DNA of 14,285 nucleotides from Solirubrobacteraceae bacterium (GTDB taxonomy: Bacteria > Actinomycetota > Thermoleophilia > Solirubrobacterales > Solirubrobacteraceae): assembly GCA_030151725.1 (NCBI GenBank), contig JASLDD010000031.1:1-14285 (forward strand), written 5' to 3'. Position 1 is the stretch's first letter. Each line of letters starts with the position of its first letter. Of the stretch, positions 1 through 6,718 are shown piece after piece. The notes under the pieces were generated by a model, which worked only from the letters and a program-made list of their open reading frames with translations, had not been told where the DNA came from and made no database searches. The translations under genes were made by a program, and so were the position numbers.

Positions 1-427
1 CCCCAAGGCGCAGAGCACGCACGCGCTCGCCGACCGTCGAGGAGGCTTGGCAGGCGATGATCCGTAGATCGGGCCGCTGCTGGCATAGCCGCGCGAGCCA
101 GACCCAACGCCGTGAACCGAGCACCGACGGATCGACGATCAGCACATCCGCCTCAATCGCCGCCAGAGCCTTCGCCGTGATCCTCAAGGAGAGCACCTGA
201 TGTCTCCAACCGGGTTTCTCCAGACGCTTGGCAAGGACCACCAGAAAGCCGGAGTCCCCGTCCAGAATGGCCACTCGCAGCTCACCTAGCTCTTCGCGAG
301 CACCGCTCGAGCCCGCGCTCTGCGCTGCCCTGGAGCGTACAGCCAAGCGAGGCCGCCGGCTGCCTGTGCTCGTCGCGCCGTCCGCTGCGGGCTGCGCGAT
401 CGACTGTGGACGTTCGTAAGTCTTCAT
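1..427 (-). CDS. Response regulator, N-terminal receiver part (cut by left edge)
   Basis: Reading the minus strand from ATG at 427 gives 142 uninterrupted codons to the window edge, so only the 5' part of the gene is present. After a basic, low-complexity leader of about 50 residues comes a receiver domain starting LRVAILDGDSGF, with the likely phospho-acceptor Asp in LIVDPSVLG and an RVRALRLG stretch at the edge. It matches the receiver of the full-length regulator at 6719-7621 at roughly half of about 92 aligned positions, including the unusual WVWL.RLC stretch, so the two are paralogs. An output domain probably follows beyond the edge; by analogy it would be an OmpR/PhoB winged helix, but that is inference. 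A GGAG lies 8 nt before the ATG. The gene points away from the pst operon, in the same direction as the DUF47 gene. Confidence 0.8.
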   Translation of the reverse strand, partial: MKTYERPQSIAQPAADGATSTGSRRPRLAVRSRAAQSAGSSGAREELGELRVAILDGDSGFLVVLAKRLEKPGWRHQVLSLRITAKALAAIEADVLIVDPSVLGSRRWVWLARLCQQRPDLRIIACQASSTVGERVRALRLG

Positions 428-644
428 ACCCCCTGCTCCGATCTCAAAACATGACAATGGGACGGGACTTGTACCTAAAAATTTCTCACATTGCAAGTCT
501 GGAATATGCGGAATGTGAATACTTTGTAAATCCCGCCACGAAACCCGCCATTGAGGCGCCCTGATCAGGAGCTACGGAAGTGAGCGGCGTAAAAGAGAGC
601 CACGTACGGATGCAACGCGAGAATCGCTCGCGCAGAGGTACGTC
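428..644. promoter_or_regulatory. AT-rich intergenic region upstream of left-edge regulator
   Basis: This 217-bp gap between two minus-strand genes is clearly richer in A and T around 445-540 than its surroundings, as expected of a promoter for the regulator starting at 427. It holds a 7-bp inverted repeat, TCACATT (486-492) and AATGTGA (512-518), with a 19-nt spacer, which could be an operator but is short. No convincing -35/-10 pair could be fixed. The right end contains the probable DUF47 terminator, listed separately. Confidence 0.35.
616..632 (-). terminator. Possible terminator of the DUF47 gene
   Basis: A perfect 6-bp GC-rich hairpin, CGCGAG / CTCGCG with a 5-nt loop, begins 12 nt after the DUF47 stop (645-647) on the minus strand. 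Only a short TTG follows, so it lacks a proper U-tract. High-GC actinobacteria often use such U-poor hairpins, but the stem is short and chance is possible. Confidence 0.35.
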
Positions 645-1280
645 TCAGCGCATGCGGCGGCCCTGCTTGAGGGTGATCCCCTCGAGCACATGGGCCACTG
701 TCTCGCAAGCATCGACGGCCGCCTCGAGCGACTCGAAGATGTCCTTCCAGCGGATCACCACCATCGGGTCGATCCCACCCGCGAATAGCGACGCGACCCC
801 GTCGCGCTGGAGGCGATCGCCCTCGTTCTCCAGCCGGTGGATCTCAACCAGGTGCGGGCCCAGCTCGGTGCCTGTGCGCAATGAGCGCAGCGCCTGCGCG
901 ATCTGCTCGCCCGCACCAACGAGCACCTCGGCGAAGTCGACCGCCTGCTCCATCGGAGCCTCGACGCCGTAAAGGCCGAGCTGAGCCGCCGCCTGCTCGG
1001 AGTGATCGACGATGTCATCCAGAGCGGTCGCAAGCGCATAGCCGTCGCCGGCGTCGAACGGCGCCCCGACGCGGCCACGTCCGGCGAGGCGATGAATGAT
1101 GTCGTGGGTGATGCGATCGCCTTCCTGCTCGCACACCTTCAAGTCCTGCGCCAGCGTGGCATGCTCGGGATAGTCGACCAGGAGGTCGCGCAGCAACAGG
1201 CCGCAGCGCTGTACATTGCGTCCGGCCTCCTCCACCAGAGCCATCAAGGTGGCGTCTACGCCGCGTCGCAGGAAGCTCAT
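645..1280 (-). CDS. DUF47 / PhoU-like phosphate-transport regulator
   Basis: The 211-residue all-helical protein has the two ExEGD signatures typical of the DUF47 (PhoU_div, TIGR00153) family: EQEGDRITHDII at 51-62 and ENEGDRLQRD at 151-160. It also has the acidic LDDIVDHSE segment near 87-95 and a closing amphipathic helix, IFESLEAAVDACETVAHVLEGI, at 181-202. Length is normal for the family. DUF47 proteins are distant PhoU relatives, usually encoded beside a Pit-type low-affinity phosphate permease and thought to control it; no pit gene is present here. The gene diverges from the receiver-less regulator and the pst operon, sharing a control region. There is no Shine-Dalgarno site, but TATCCT lies 7 nt before the ATG on the minus strand, suggesting a leaderless mRNA. 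Confidence 0.9.
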   Translation of the reverse strand: MSFLRRGVDATLMALVEEAGRNVQRCGLLLRDLLVDYPEHATLAQDLKVCEQEGDRITHDIIHRLAGRGRVGAPFDAGDGYALATALDDIVDHSEQAAAQLGLYGVEAPMEQAVDFAEVLVGAGEQIAQALRSLRTGTELGPHLVEIHRLENEGDRLQRDGVASLFAGGIDPMVVIRWKDIFESLEAAVDACETVAHVLEGITLKQGRRMR

Positions 1281-1392
1281 CCCGGCGAGGATATTGACCT
1301 ACGCCAAGAGGCTCCTCGCTTTCACAGATTTTTTACGACTGGATAACCAGTTTGCAACGCCAAGGCGCCCCTCAGCTGCGACGCTCCGCGTC
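1281..1392. promoter_or_regulatory. Divergent control region with three PHO-box-like 11-nt repeats
   Basis: This gap separates the DUF47 gene (leftward) from the winged-helix regulator (rightward). An AT-rich core holds three contiguous 11-nt units: TTTCACAGATT (1320-1330), TTTTACGACTG (1331-1341) and GATAACCAGTT (1342-1352). Against the GTTCACC core of actinobacterial PHO boxes they match 5, 4 and 5 of 7 positions. A small dyad, ACTGG-ATAA-CCAGT, overlaps at 1338-1351. On the minus strand AGGATA (1288-1293) reads TATCCT, a good -10 for DUF47. The interpretation as a PhoB/PhoP site is inference from repeat spacing and gene context. Confidence 0.5.
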
Positions 1393-1767
1393 GTGGCGGC
1401 CTTCCCAGAAACTCCCGACGTCCCCGCTGACGTCCTCTACGCCGGCGAGCTCGAGATCAGGCTCTCCGAGGGCCTCGTGCTCGCCACAGGACGTCCGCTC
1501 ACACTATCTGTGCGTGAGTTCGAGCTGCTCGTCGCGATGGCGAAAAAGCTCGGGGCGATCATCACCCGAGAGGATCTCTACCGAACCGTGTGGGGCGGGG
1601 AGCTCAGGCTCGGAGATCGGTCGGTGGACGTCTACGTGAGCAAGCTGCGCAGCAAGCTCGAGGATGCGCTTCCAGATCGCCGCTTCATCCACACTCATCC
1701 TGGATTTGGTTACCGGTTTCAGCCACAACCTTCACGAAATGTTCACACGGCGGATACCGGCGGCTGA
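1393..1767 (+). CDS. Receiver-less PhoB/OmpR-type winged-helix regulator
   Basis: From GTG at 1393 the product is 124 residues and consists almost wholly of a Trans_reg_C winged helix. It includes LSVREFELLVAMAKKLGAIITREDLYRTVWG (38-68), the recognition-helix region GDRSVDVYVSKLRSKLE (74-90) and the wing HTHPGFGYRF (100-109). No receiver precedes it: the upstream DNA is the divergent promoter and then the antisense DUF47 gene. It is clearly a paralog of the C-terminal half of the regulator at 6719-7621. The GTG is chosen because no other in-frame start lies between the AT-rich promoter and the domain; there is no obvious ribosome site. It lies 83 nt upstream of pstS and probably controls the pst genes without phosphorylation input, or acts as a competitor of the full regulator; both roles are inferred. 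A TTG at 1294 is a less likely start. Confidence 0.75.
   Translation: MAAFPETPDVPADVLYAGELEIRLSEGLVLATGRPLTLSVREFELLVAMAKKLGAIITREDLYRTVWGGELRLGDRSVDVYVSKLRSKLEDALPDRRFIHTHPGFGYRFQPQPSRNVHTADTGG
1730..1751 (+). promoter_or_regulatory. Candidate PHO box upstream of pstS
   Basis: Two adjacent 11-nt units, CTTCACGAAAT (1730-1740) and GTTCACACGGC (1741-1751), share TTCAC in phase. They fit the known actinobacterial PHO-box design of 11-nt direct repeats with a GTTCACC core (6/7 for the second unit). The site overlaps the last codons of the preceding regulator gene and lies about 100 nt before the pstS start. It therefore likely drives a pst-specific promoter in addition to read-through. No clear -10 was identified downstream. 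Confidence 0.55.
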
Positions 1768-1850
1768 AAAGACTACCCCCGTCACGCCGTTCGGCGCTGG
1801 GCCATGTCCCCGGCACGCCGTCACCAGACAATCCAGTCAGAGGAGATGTA

Positions 1851-2999
1851 GTGATCAAGAACAAGATGGGCGCACTCGCCAGCTGTGCGATGCTCGCAGT
1901 GGGCCTCGCCGCGTGCGGAAGCTCAAGTTCGTCGACGAGTAGTTCCTCGAGCAGTGCCGCGAGCACCACAACCGCGGCCGCCAGCTCGAAGACCGCCACG
2001 ACTCCACCCACCGGTTCGGGAACCATCTCCGGCGCAGGCTCCACGTTTGCGGCTCCTGTATACGAACAGTGGGCCTCCTCGCAGTCGGGCCTGACGGTCA
2101 ACTACCAGGCGGTCGGCTCAGGCGCCGGCATCACGGCCCTGGAGAGCAAGATCGTCGACTTCGGAGCAAGCGACCCGCCGCTGAAGCCCGAAGACGAAGA
2201 AGCGATTGCCAAGAACGGCAGCGCGGCCGTCCAGATCCCGATGTTCCTGGGCGCGATCACCGTCTCCTACAACCTCCCCGGTGTGAAGACCGGACTGAAG
2301 CTCGACGGCAAGACGATCGGTGACATCTTCTTGGGCAAGGTCAAGACCTGGGATGACCCGGAGATCAAGGCTCTGAACCCCGGTGTAACGCTGCCGAGCA
2401 CAGCCATCACGGTCGTCCACCGCTCGGACTCCTCGGGCACGACCTCCGGCTTCACCAGCTTCCTGGCAGCCGTGGACCCCGAATTCAAGAGCAAGGTCGG
2501 CGAAGGCAAGGAAGTGCCGTGGCCAACAGGCACAGGAGCCAAGGGCAACTCCGGCGTCGCCGGAGCGGTGAAGCAGACCGAGGGCGCCGTGGGCTACGTC
2601 GAGCAGGCCTACGCGCTGCAGAACAACTTCACCTACGCAGCCGTGAAGAACAAGGCCGGGGCGTTCGTTGCCCCGACATTGGCTTCGGCCACTGCGGCAG
2701 CCCAGGGCGTGACGGTTCCCGCCAACCTCGGGATCAAAATCAGCAACCCCGCCGGTGCGGGCAGCTACCCGATCACCTCGCAGACGTTCATCGTCCTCAA
2801 CAAGGACCTCTGCAAGGCCGGCACCCCCGGTGGCGAAGAAGCCGCCAAGGGCGTCGTGAAGTTCCTGGAATACGGCTTGGGCGAAGGTCAGAAGATCCTC
2901 TCGCAAGCCGACTACGCCGCGCTGCCGGCCGCAATCCTGGCCAAGTCCAAGAAAGCTGTCGCAGGCCTGGAATGCAACGGCTCGCCGGTCGGCGGCTGA
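1851..2999 (+). CDS. pstS: Phosphate ABC transporter substrate-binding lipoprotein PstS
   Basis: The 382-residue lipoprotein binds inorganic phosphate outside the membrane and hands it to PstCA. GTG at 1851 is preceded by AGGAG at 1841-1845, and starts a signal peptide whose lipobox LAAC places the acylated Cys at residue 22. A Ser/Thr/Ala-rich linker follows (about 23-55). The mature domain has the family phosphate-contact motifs GAGSTF (61-66), VGSGAG (88-93), DFGASDPPL (103-111) and HRSDSSGTTSGFTSF (190-204). The segment KTIGDIFLGKVKTWDDPEIKALNPG (154-178) is also diagnostic of PstS. It is the first transporter gene of the operon, downstream of a candidate PHO box. A longer in-frame extension back to 1590 overlaps the previous gene and lacks a signal peptide, so it is rejected. 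Confidence 0.96.
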   Translation: MIKNKMGALASCAMLAVGLAACGSSSSSTSSSSSSAASTTTAAASSKTATTPPTGSGTISGAGSTFAAPVYEQWASSQSGLTVNYQAVGSGAGITALESKIVDFGASDPPLKPEDEEAIAKNGSAAVQIPMFLGAITVSYNLPGVKTGLKLDGKTIGDIFLGKVKTWDDPEIKALNPGVTLPSTAITVVHRSDSSGTTSGFTSFLAAVDPEFKSKVGEGKEVPWPTGTGAKGNSGVAGAVKQTEGAVGYVEQAYALQNNFTYAAVKNKAGAFVAPTLASATAAAQGVTVPANLGIKISNPAGAGSYPITSQTFIVLNKDLCKAGTPGGEEAAKGVVKFLEYGLGEGQKILSQADYAALPAAILAKSKKAVAGLECNGSPVGG

Positions 3000-3041
3000 G
3001 CACATGACGATTACTCCTCGGATCAGGTAGACAACCCTTCC

Positions 3042-4055
3042 GTGGAGGCAGCATCCCTACCCGGCGGCGAACGCGCACTGACTGCGCGTTCGCCGCTGGC
3101 GCGTCTTCCCGATCGAGTCCTCAAGTACGGGCTGACGCTGCTCTCAGCGTTGATCCTGGCGCTGATCGTCTACTTCTTCATCCGGCTCGTCGGAGAGGCG
3201 CGACCGGCGTTCGCCAAGAGCGGGGTCCTCGGGTTTGCCTTCGACAACAACTGGAACCCCAGCGCCGAACACTTCGGCGCCCTGCCCCTCGTCGTGGGCA
3301 CGCTCATAACAGCCGCCCTGGCGCTCGTGATCGGTGTCCCCGTGGCGGTTGCCGCCGCGATCTACGCGACTGAGCTCTGCCCTCTGCGCCTACGTAGCAC
3401 ACTGACCATCCTCGTGGAGCTCCTGGCCGCCGTTCCCTCCGTCGTCTACGGCCTGTGGGGCATCTTCTTCCTCGCACCCAAGCTTCAGGGAGCAGAGCAG
3501 TGGGTGGCCGATCGCCTGTCTTTCGTGCCCTTCATCGGAGGGGGCCTCGTGACGATCCCCAACTACTTCATCACCGGCTTGGTCCTCGCGATCATGATCC
3601 TGCCGATCGTCAGCGCCATCAGTCGCGAGGTGATGACCACGGTGCCTCCCGATCACAAGGAGGCAGCGCTCGGGCTTGGCGCCACACGCTGGGAGATGAT
3701 CCGCATCGCCGTCGTGCCCTACTGCCGCACGGGCATCGTCGGCGGCGCCATGCTGGGACTCGGACGGGCGATCGGCGAGACGATCGCCGTGACGATCCTG
3801 ATCGGCGACGCGCCCAAACTCGGAGATCACCTGTTCGGCCAGGGCTACAGCCTTGCCGCGGTCATCGCGAACGAGTTCGGGGAGGCCCAGGGGGTCCATC
3901 GCTCCGCGCTGTTCGCCGCCGGCCTCGTGCTGTTCGTGCTCACCCTGCTCGTCAACGGCCTGGCCCGCTGGCTCGTTGTGAGATCTGCCCGCAGCCCACG
4001 CCCCAGCACCGGGGGCGGCTCCGTGCTCCTAGCCGACACGGCGGCGGGAGCATGA
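3042..4055 (+). CDS. pstC: Phosphate ABC transporter permease PstC
   Basis: This 337-residue inner-membrane permease forms half of the phosphate channel with PstA. The GTG start at 3042 is followed by a short cytoplasmic leader and TM helix 1 (about 31-50). A periplasmic segment (AFDNNWNPSAEHFGALPLVVGT) leads to the conserved permease core. The ATPase-coupling EAA loop is EAALGLGATRWEMI from residue 207, followed by GLGRAIGETIAV, typical of PstC. About six hydrophobic helices are visible, and length is normal. It begins 42 nt after pstS, with a weak AGGTAG upstream of the start, and its stop overlaps the pstA start as ATGA (4052-4055), implying translational coupling. Confidence 0.95.
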   Translation: MEAASLPGGERALTARSPLARLPDRVLKYGLTLLSALILALIVYFFIRLVGEARPAFAKSGVLGFAFDNNWNPSAEHFGALPLVVGTLITAALALVIGVPVAVAAAIYATELCPLRLRSTLTILVELLAAVPSVVYGLWGIFFLAPKLQGAEQWVADRLSFVPFIGGGLVTIPNYFITGLVLAIMILPIVSAISREVMTTVPPDHKEAALGLGATRWEMIRIAVVPYCRTGIVGGAMLGLGRAIGETIAVTILIGDAPKLGDHLFGQGYSLAAVIANEFGEAQGVHRSALFAAGLVLFVLTLLVNGLARWLVVRSARSPRPSTGGGSVLLADTAAGA

Positions 4056-4948
4056 GCGCCCAGGTCCCCGCCGAGGACCGTCTGGCGCGCTTCGCCGTCA
4101 GCCCTGCCCGCCAGCGCAAGGACAAGCTCGCCCGGCGCACCATCTTGAGCGCGACCGCAATCGCGCTCGTGCCGCTGATCTTGATCCTCTACTACCTGCT
4201 GAGCAAGGGCCTTGGGGCATGGAGCTCGAGCTTCTTCACCACCGATCCCACCGGCAACACGTTCTTCAAGAACTCCGACATCGGCGGGGTCAAGAGCGCG
4301 ATCCTCGGCACGATCGAGATGGTCGCCCTCGCCTCGGCCATCGCCGTCCCCTGTGGCGTAGGAGTGGCTGTGTGGCTGGTCGAGTACGGCAAGCGCAGCT
4401 GGTTCGCCCAGACGGTCCGCTTCTTCGTCGACGTCCTCACCGGCGTGCCCTCGATCGTGTTCGGGCTGTTCGTCTACATCGTGCTCGTGGTCGGCACCGG
4501 CAGCTCGTTTGCCGGCTACAAGGGCTCGATCGCCCTATCCCTCTTGATGCTCCCTGTGGTCATACGCTCGGCCGAGGTCGTGCTGCTGCTGGTTCCAACC
4601 GGCCTGCGCGAATCGGCGCTTGCGCTCGGAGCCCCGCGCTGGAAGGTCATCTTCAGCATCGTGCTGCCGACGGCGCTGCCGGGGATGATCACCGGCGTTC
4701 TGCTCGCAATCGCCCGCGCCGCCGGCGAGACCGCGCCACTGCTCTTCACCGCCGCCTCCACCAAGAACACCACCTACAACCTGGGCGGGTTCATGAACTC
4801 GCTGCCTGTGCAAATCTACAGTGACGTCACCTCGCCGACCAACTCCGTCGTCAACCGTGCCTGGGGTGCAGCACTCACGCTCGTCACCCTCATCCTGCTG
4901 CTCAACCTCATCGCCCGCCTCGTCTCGCGAAGGAGTCGCCTTGCATGA
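4052..4948 (+). CDS. pstA: Phosphate ABC transporter permease PstA
   Basis: The second permease subunit has 298 residues from ATG at 4052, with GGGAG just upstream. After a basic N-terminus (RLARFAVSPARQRKDKLARR) come about six TM helices. The coupling loop ESALALGAPRWKVI begins at residue 187 and is followed by LAIARAAGETAPLLFTA, a PstA hallmark. NSLPVQIYSDVTSP near the C-terminus is also family-typical. It overlaps pstC at its start and pstB at its end, both as ATGA, so C, A and B are almost certainly one translational unit. The frame is open upstream inside pstC, but that part is only a shadow of pstC. Confidence 0.95.
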   Translation: MSAQVPAEDRLARFAVSPARQRKDKLARRTILSATAIALVPLILILYYLLSKGLGAWSSSFFTTDPTGNTFFKNSDIGGVKSAILGTIEMVALASAIAVPCGVGVAVWLVEYGKRSWFAQTVRFFVDVLTGVPSIVFGLFVYIVLVVGTGSSFAGYKGSIALSLLMLPVVIRSAEVVLLLVPTGLRESALALGAPRWKVIFSIVLPTALPGMITGVLLAIARAAGETAPLLFTAASTKNTTYNLGGFMNSLPVQIYSDVTSPTNSVVNRAWGAALTLVTLILLLNLIARLVSRRSRLA

Positions 4949-5850
4949 CATCCACACGATCGAACACCGACGTGGCTGACGCCGAGTCCGAAGCCCGCCC
5001 GGAGCTCGAGCAGCCCCAGCAGCACTCGCCGCGGATCGTCCCCGCGAGCGCTCCAGCGCCAGCCGCCAAGGCGAACGGCGCGATCGAGGCCAAGCGCGGC
5101 CTCGCCCTGAGGCTCGAGCAGCTGCGCGCCTTCTATGGCGATGCCGAACAGGTCAAGGGCCTCGATCTCGAGTTCCGACCCAACGAGGTCACGGCCATCA
5201 TCGGCCCGTCCGGCTGCGGCAAGTCGACCATGATCCGCTGCATCAACCGCATGCACGAGGAGATCCCCGGTGCACGCGCCGAGGGCAAGGTGATGCTGGA
5301 GGATCTCGATGTCTACGGCTCGTCCGTTGACGTCGTCGCCGTTCGGCGCGCCATCGGCATGGTCTTCCAGAAACCCAACCCCTTCCCCACGATGTCGATC
5401 TTCGACAACGTCGCCGCGGGTCTGCGCCTGACCTCACGCCGGGGCGGGCAGCTTCACGCTCAGGTAGAGGGGGCGCTGCGCAGCGCCGGCCTCTGGGACG
5501 AGGTCTCCGACCGTCTCGACGAGGCCGGAGCGGGCCTCTCCGGCGGGCAGCAGCAGCGGCTGTGCATCGCCCGCTCGCTGGCCGTGGACCCCGAGGTGAT
5601 CCTCATGGACGAGCCCTGCTCGGCGCTCGACCCGATCGCCACGCTCAGGATCGAGGAGCTGATCGCCGAGCTCAAGCAGCGCGTGACTATCGTGATCGTC
5701 ACCCACAACATGCAGCAGGCAGCGCGTGTTGCCGACCGCACTGCCTTCATGCTCGACGGCCAGCTCGTCGAGGTCGGCCCCACTCAGGAGATCTTCACCA
5801 ACCCCAAAGACTCGCGAACCGAGGAATATGTCACCGGCAAGTTCGGCTAA
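4945..5850 (+). CDS. pstB: Phosphate ABC transporter ATP-binding protein PstB
   Basis: This cytoplasmic ATPase of 301 residues powers phosphate import. Visible motifs are Walker A GPSGCGKST (87-95), Q-loop FQKPNPFP (141-148, Q142), signature LSGGQQQR (198-205), Walker B VILMDEP (218-224) and H-loop VTHNMQQA (252-259). FQKPNPFP and EYVTGKFG at the end are specific to PstB. Usual PstB proteins are about 250-280 residues; here a 50-residue Ala/Pro/Glu-rich, probably disordered leader precedes the ATPase domain. The start is supported by AAGGAG at 4930-4935 and the ATGA overlap with pstA. The 3' end overlaps phoU by 23 nt. Confidence 0.96.
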   Translation: MTSTRSNTDVADAESEARPELEQPQQHSPRIVPASAPAPAAKANGAIEAKRGLALRLEQLRAFYGDAEQVKGLDLEFRPNEVTAIIGPSGCGKSTMIRCINRMHEEIPGARAEGKVMLEDLDVYGSSVDVVAVRRAIGMVFQKPNPFPTMSIFDNVAAGLRLTSRRGGQLHAQVEGALRSAGLWDEVSDRLDEAGAGLSGGQQQRLCIARSLAVDPEVILMDEPCSALDPIATLRIEELIAELKQRVTIVIVTHNMQQAARVADRTAFMLDGQLVEVGPTQEIFTNPKDSRTEEYVTGKFG

Positions 5851-6604
5851 CGGCGAGAGCGGGAGCCCCGCTGCGTCGGGGCCGCTCGACAGCCACACGA
5901 GCACCGAGGGCTCTCACGGCCGCGCGAGCTTCCAGGCCCAGCTGCGCGAGCTCGAGGCCCACGCCCTCGGGGGTCTCGATCTGATCGTCGAGCAGCTCGA
6001 CCGCGTGCTCGAGGCTCTGCACCACCAGGACGTCGAGCTGGCCCAGATGGTGATCGCGGACGACGACCGCGTCGACGGGCGCTATCTGGAGGTCCACCAG
6101 GGAATCCTGTCGCTGCTGGCGCTACAGGCCCCGGTAGCCGGCGACCTGCGCCTCGTAGCAGCCCTGCTGCACACGATCAAGCACATCGAGCGCATGGGCG
6201 ATCAATGCGTGAACATCGCAAAGATGATCCCTCTCTCGGGCTATGAGCCACCCGTACATCACGAACTGCTCGAGGCGCTCGGCAAAATGGGCGCCTACGC
6301 ACGCTCGGAGGTCATCCAGTGCAAGGCCGCCTTCGCCGGACGCGACGTGGGCCTGGCCGAGGACCTTGTGCGCCAGGACCGTGAAATCAACCGCCTCAAC
6401 CGCGACATCTTCCGCCTGGCCATTGAAATCGGCGACGATCCCGACACGCGCGAGTGGGCCATGCACATGACGCTCGTGGCCCGCGCGCTCGAGCGCATCG
6501 GCGACAACGCCGTCGACATCGGCGAGCAGGTCGCCTTCGTGGTCACCGGCCTATTTCGCGAGTTCTCGGACTCCTCGCGCCCCTTCGGCGCGCTGCCGGA
6601 CTGA
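5828..6604 (+). CDS. phoU: Phosphate signalling regulator PhoU
   Basis: The 258-residue protein has two three-helix PhoU repeats, each with the metal-binding pattern ERxGDxxxxI: ERMGDQCVNI (121-130) and ERIGDNAVDI (222-231). A 33-residue Ser/Gly-rich leader precedes FQAQLRELEAHALGGLDLIVEQLD, the normal beginning of PhoU. PhoU links Pst transport to control of the Pho two-component system and prevents toxic phosphate uptake. ATG at 5828 lies inside the last codons of pstB, with AGGA only a few bases upstream; no other in-frame start occurs before the domain. This gene closes the tightly packed pst unit, and a 114-nt gap follows before the next regulator. Confidence 0.93.
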   Translation: MSPASSANGESGSPAASGPLDSHTSTEGSHGRASFQAQLRELEAHALGGLDLIVEQLDRVLEALHHQDVELAQMVIADDDRVDGRYLEVHQGILSLLALQAPVAGDLRLVAALLHTIKHIERMGDQCVNIAKMIPLSGYEPPVHHELLEALGKMGAYARSEVIQCKAAFAGRDVGLAEDLVRQDREINRLNRDIFRLAIEIGDDPDTREWAMHMTLVARALERIGDNAVDIGEQVAFVVTGLFREFSDSSRPFGALPD

Positions 6605-6704
6605 TCCGCGCAGCAACGCAGCAGCAGCCCCGCAAATAGCGAATGGGCCTGTGAAGATCCTGTGTCTTTTGTCTCCGACCGGTCATACGGACCATTTGAT
6701 CGCT

Positions 6705-6718
6705 TACACTCCGCCTCG
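6705..6718 (+). promoter_or_regulatory. Putative -10 of a leaderless PhoB-like regulator mRNA
   Basis: TACACT (6705-6710) fits the TANNNT -10 consensus and ends 8 nt before ATG 6719. No Shine-Dalgarno site precedes that ATG, so the transcript probably starts at or very near the start codon. No clear -35 was seen. The regulator could thus be expressed apart from the pst unit. Confidence 0.45.

Noticed and set aside
486..518. TCACATT/AATGTGA inverted repeat as an operator
   Set aside because: Only 7 bp with a 19-nt spacer in AT-rich DNA; noted with the promoter region but too weak to name as a site.
560..569. CCTGATCAGG palindrome
   Set aside because: Ten bp, no flanking extension or U-run; such short palindromes occur by chance.
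1216..1392. Longer versions of the winged-helix regulator, starting at 1216 or at TTG 1294 with GCGAGG upstream
   Set aside because: They would run through the DUF47 gene start or the AT-rich divergent promoter with its 11-nt repeats, and the added residues resemble no receiver domain. The GCGAGG stretch overlaps the TATCCT -10 of DUF47.
1590..1850. Extended pstS start
   Set aside because: It overlaps the regulator gene and would bury the signal peptide. GTG 1851 has a good ribosome site and a clear lipobox.
2118..3005. 295-codon minus-strand frame opposite pstS
   Set aside because: Shadow frame created by GC-rich codon bias of pstS; no recognisable domain.
6662..6718. GTG 6662 as start of the full regulator
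   Set aside because: No ribosome site, and the added residues cover the probable TACACT -10 just before ATG 6719; not fully excluded.
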